Source of the DNA: Candidatus Pelagibacter communis
Lineage (GTDB): Bacteria > Pseudomonadota > Alphaproteobacteria > Pelagibacterales > Pelagibacteraceae
Assembly (NCBI RefSeq): GCF_001180025.1
Contig: NZ_CVSK01000067.1
Coordinates: forward strand, 1-64,000
Length of the DNA stretch: 64,000 nt
Reading direction: 5' to 3'
Position 1 is the first letter of the stretch, and the number at the start of each line of letters is the position of its first letter. Positions 62,635 to 64,000 of this stretch are shown one piece after another. The notes under the pieces are model-generated. The model was not told where the DNA came from. It searched no databases and worked only from the letters and a program-made list of their open reading frames with translations. Both the position numbers and the translations under genes were made by a program.

Positions 62635-62853
62635 ATGAAAAAAATAAAAAAAATAAAAATTAAAATAAATGGTAAATTTAAATCTATAACTCAAGATTCT
62701 AACCTCTCTGATGTGTTAAAAAATCTAAAAATACCATTAAATAAAGTAGCAATTGAGCTTAATGAAGAAATAATAGATAAGAAAAAAATTAATAAAATAA
62801 AATTAAATAAAAATGATAAAATTGAAATAGTTCATTTTATTGGAGGTGGTTAA
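62635..62853 (+). CDS. thiS: Sulfur carrier protein ThiS
   Basis: A 72-residue ubiquitin-like carrier, Lys-rich, ending in VHFIGGG; the C-terminal Gly is adenylylated and thiocarboxylated, delivering sulfur to ThiG for the thiazole of thiamine. The codons for its final Gly-Gly-Gly also contain the Shine-Dalgarno-like GGAGGTGG for thiG. Confidence 0.92.
   Translation: MKKIKKIKIKINGKFKSITQDSNLSDVLKNLKIPLNKVAIELNEEIIDKKKINKIKLNKNDKIEIVHFIGGG
62842..62850 (+). promoter_or_regulatory. Ribosome binding site of thiG inside the thiS C-terminus
   Basis: GGAGGTGGT encodes the last three Gly of ThiS and is also a near-perfect Shine-Dalgarno sequence about 6 bases before the TTG at 62855. It decides the thiG start and couples its translation to thiS. 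Confidence 0.7.
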
Positions 62854-62854
62854 T

Positions 62855-63628
62855 TTGAAAAAAGATAGTTTAATTATTGCAAATAAAAAGTTTAATTCCA
62901 GATTAATTGTTGGAACGGGAAAATATAAAAGTATGTCTGAGTGCGCAAAAGCAATTAAACTGTCTGGGGCAGAAATCGTAACAGTTGCTGTAAGAAGGGT
63001 CAATATTTCAGATAAAAATAAGCCTTTACTGATGGATTATATTGATCCAAAAAAAATTACATATTTACCCAATACTGCCGGATGTTTTAATTCAAAAGAA
63101 GCTTTGAGAACTTTAAGATTAGCTAGAGAAATAGGTGGTTGGAAGTTAGTTAAATTAGAAGTTTTAGGAGATAAAAAAAATTTATTTCCTGACATGATAG
63201 AAACTTTAAAATCAACAGAAGTTTTAGCTAAAGAGGGTTTTAAGGTTATGGTTTATTGTAATGACGATCCTTTAATGGCTAAGCGTTTAGAGAATTCAGG
63301 GGCTGACGCTATTATGCCATTGGCAGCACCTATCGGTTCAGGATTAGGCATACAAAATAAAATCAATATTCAAATAATTAGAAAACAAACCAAACTTCCA
63401 TTAATTATAGATGCTGGTTTAGGTCAAGCTTCTGATGCAACAATTGCGATGGAATTAGGTTGTGACGGAGTGCTGGTTAATACAGCGATTGCAAAAGCAA
63501 AAAAACCTTTTGAAATGGCACTTGCTTTTAAAAATGCAGTTATTGCAGGAAGACAATCGTACAAGTCAGGAAGAATAGATAAAATTTTAATGGGCAATCC
63601 ATCTTCTCCATCAGGAGGAATTATTTAG
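62855..63628 (+). CDS. thiG: Thiazole synthase ThiG
   Basis: A 257-residue TIM-barrel enzyme forming the thiamine thiazole from 1-deoxy-xylulose 5-phosphate, a glycine-derived imine and ThiS-bound sulfur. Visible are SRLIVGTGKYKSM, the TVAVRRVN block, PNTAGCFNSKEA, WKLVKLEVLGD (catalytic Lys) and IIDAGLGQASDAT. The TTG at 62855 is preferred over the TTG at 62840 because it follows the GGAGGTGG site. The end overlaps the convergent RNase E/G gene by 8 bases. Confidence 0.95.
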   Translation: MKKDSLIIANKKFNSRLIVGTGKYKSMSECAKAIKLSGAEIVTVAVRRVNISDKNKPLLMDYIDPKKITYLPNTAGCFNSKEALRTLRLAREIGGWKLVKLEVLGDKKNLFPDMIETLKSTEVLAKEGFKVMVYCNDDPLMAKRLENSGADAIMPLAAPIGSGLGIQNKINIQIIRKQTKLPLIIDAGLGQASDATIAMELGCDGVLVNTAIAKAKKPFEMALAFKNAVIAGRQSYKSGRIDKILMGNPSSPSGGII

Positions 63629-64000
63629 CTTTTTTATAATATCGTTTTTTTTTATAAATTTTTTTTTTTATTTTATTAATCCCTTTTTTTTCTTCAAATT
63701 TACTTTCTTTATTCTGTATTTCCAGATTTTTTAGTTTCTCGTAATATTCCACTAGCTCAATTGTTTTTTTTGATTTATTTTTAATATCTATAATATACTC
63801 AGGTATTATTAATGAATTATCGCTAATAATATCTATTTTTACTTTATTTTTTTTTTCAAAATAGGTTAAATCTTTAACAAAATTTTCTTTAAGAAAATCT
63901 GAAATTTTTTCGCAAACTTTTAATTCAACAAATTTAGCCTTATTAATTACAGCTTTTAATTCAACGATTTTTAAAAGTTTTTGAGCGAAAGACTCATCTG
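63621..64000 (-). CDS. Ribonuclease E/G family protein, C-terminal end only
   Basis: The minus strand is open from the window edge to the TAA at 63621, giving 125 residues of a gene that continues beyond 64000. The visible part begins DESFAQKLLKIVELKAV and includes NKAKFVELKVCEKISDFL and KNKVKIDIISDNSLIIPEY, which match the RNase E/G segment after the catalytic core (recalled pattern, in which a helix is followed by the vCp..va.y..n..r......e...g). The extreme C-terminus is a Lys/Tyr/Arg-rich tail (KKKIYKKKRYYKKAK) that could bind RNA. It is convergent with thiG. Confidence 0.7.
   Translation of the reverse strand, partial: DESFAQKLLKIVELKAVINKAKFVELKVCEKISDFLKENFVKDLTYFEKKNKVKIDIISDNSLIIPEYIIDIKNKSKKTIELVEYYEKLKNLEIQNKESKFEEKKGINKIKKKIYKKKRYYKKAK

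Noticed and set aside
1-64000. CRISPR array
   Set aside because: No set of regularly spaced direct repeats with unique spacers was seen; the only tandem array (25558-25597) has 10-base contiguous units.

Overview
The window is AT-rich, very densely packed alphaproteobacterial DNA. Gene content, codon bias towards A/T, many 4-14 base overlaps and alphaproteobacterial markers (NDUFA12, DUF2155, DUF2066 and Hda next to purM, plant-type GshA) point to a streamlined marine SAR11 / Candidatus Pelagibacter-like genome. This is inference from the sequence; no database was searched. No rRNA or tRNA gene was seen.

Layout. 1-4172: a membrane-lipid and photo-oxidative stress block (end of an FAD amine-oxidase-like gene, DUF1365, cyclopropane fatty acid synthase, DUF3833 lipoprotein, SDR, TspO). 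4175-6619: an FAD oxidoreductase, a TPR/2-oxoglutarate-Fe(II) oxygenase and the wreck of a methyltransferase gene. 6624-16124: a formate dehydrogenase block on the minus strand (NifU-like protein, HPP protein, FdhD, fused diaphorase subunit, Mo catalytic subunit, SelO), with divergent mobA-moeA for the molybdenum cofactor. 16174-20471: DMT exporter, a convincing creatinase, a glycine-amidinotransferase-type enzyme and threonine aldolase, which together look like guanidino/glycine metabolism.

20.6-25.7 kb is the only loosely packed, accessory-looking stretch. It is bounded by two families of direct repeats, carries a palindromic operator-like site, an HTH protein, a small HNH nuclease, a zinc-ribbon SF2 helicase and several orphan small genes, and ends at a truncated copy of the gene that starts it. 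It is the best candidate for an undescribed system.

25.7-34.6 kb: orphan gene, two Gfo/Idh/MocA oxidoreductases with a phytanoyl-CoA-type dioxygenase, MOSC protein, MFS and DMT transporters, glutathione synthesis (gshA, gshB) and a PhnZ-like HD protein. 34.6-64 kb is core: purF, cvpA, RND protein, dnaB, rplI-rpsR-rpsF; fabD-fabG-acpP-gmk; lptF-lptG-lptD-surA-pdxA-rsmA; pepA-ndk; purM-purN; DUF2066-hda-aspS; a TSCPD fragment of B12-dependent ribonucleotide reductase; NDUFA12-DUF2155; aroQ-accB-accC; thiS-thiG; and the C-terminal end of an RNase E/G gene running off the window.

No gene-free stretch exceeds 300 bases. The longest are 20969-21161, 24549-24704 and 25457-25680, all in the island. 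Outside the island nearly every convergent pair shares or abuts stop codons, so there is no room for classical terminators.
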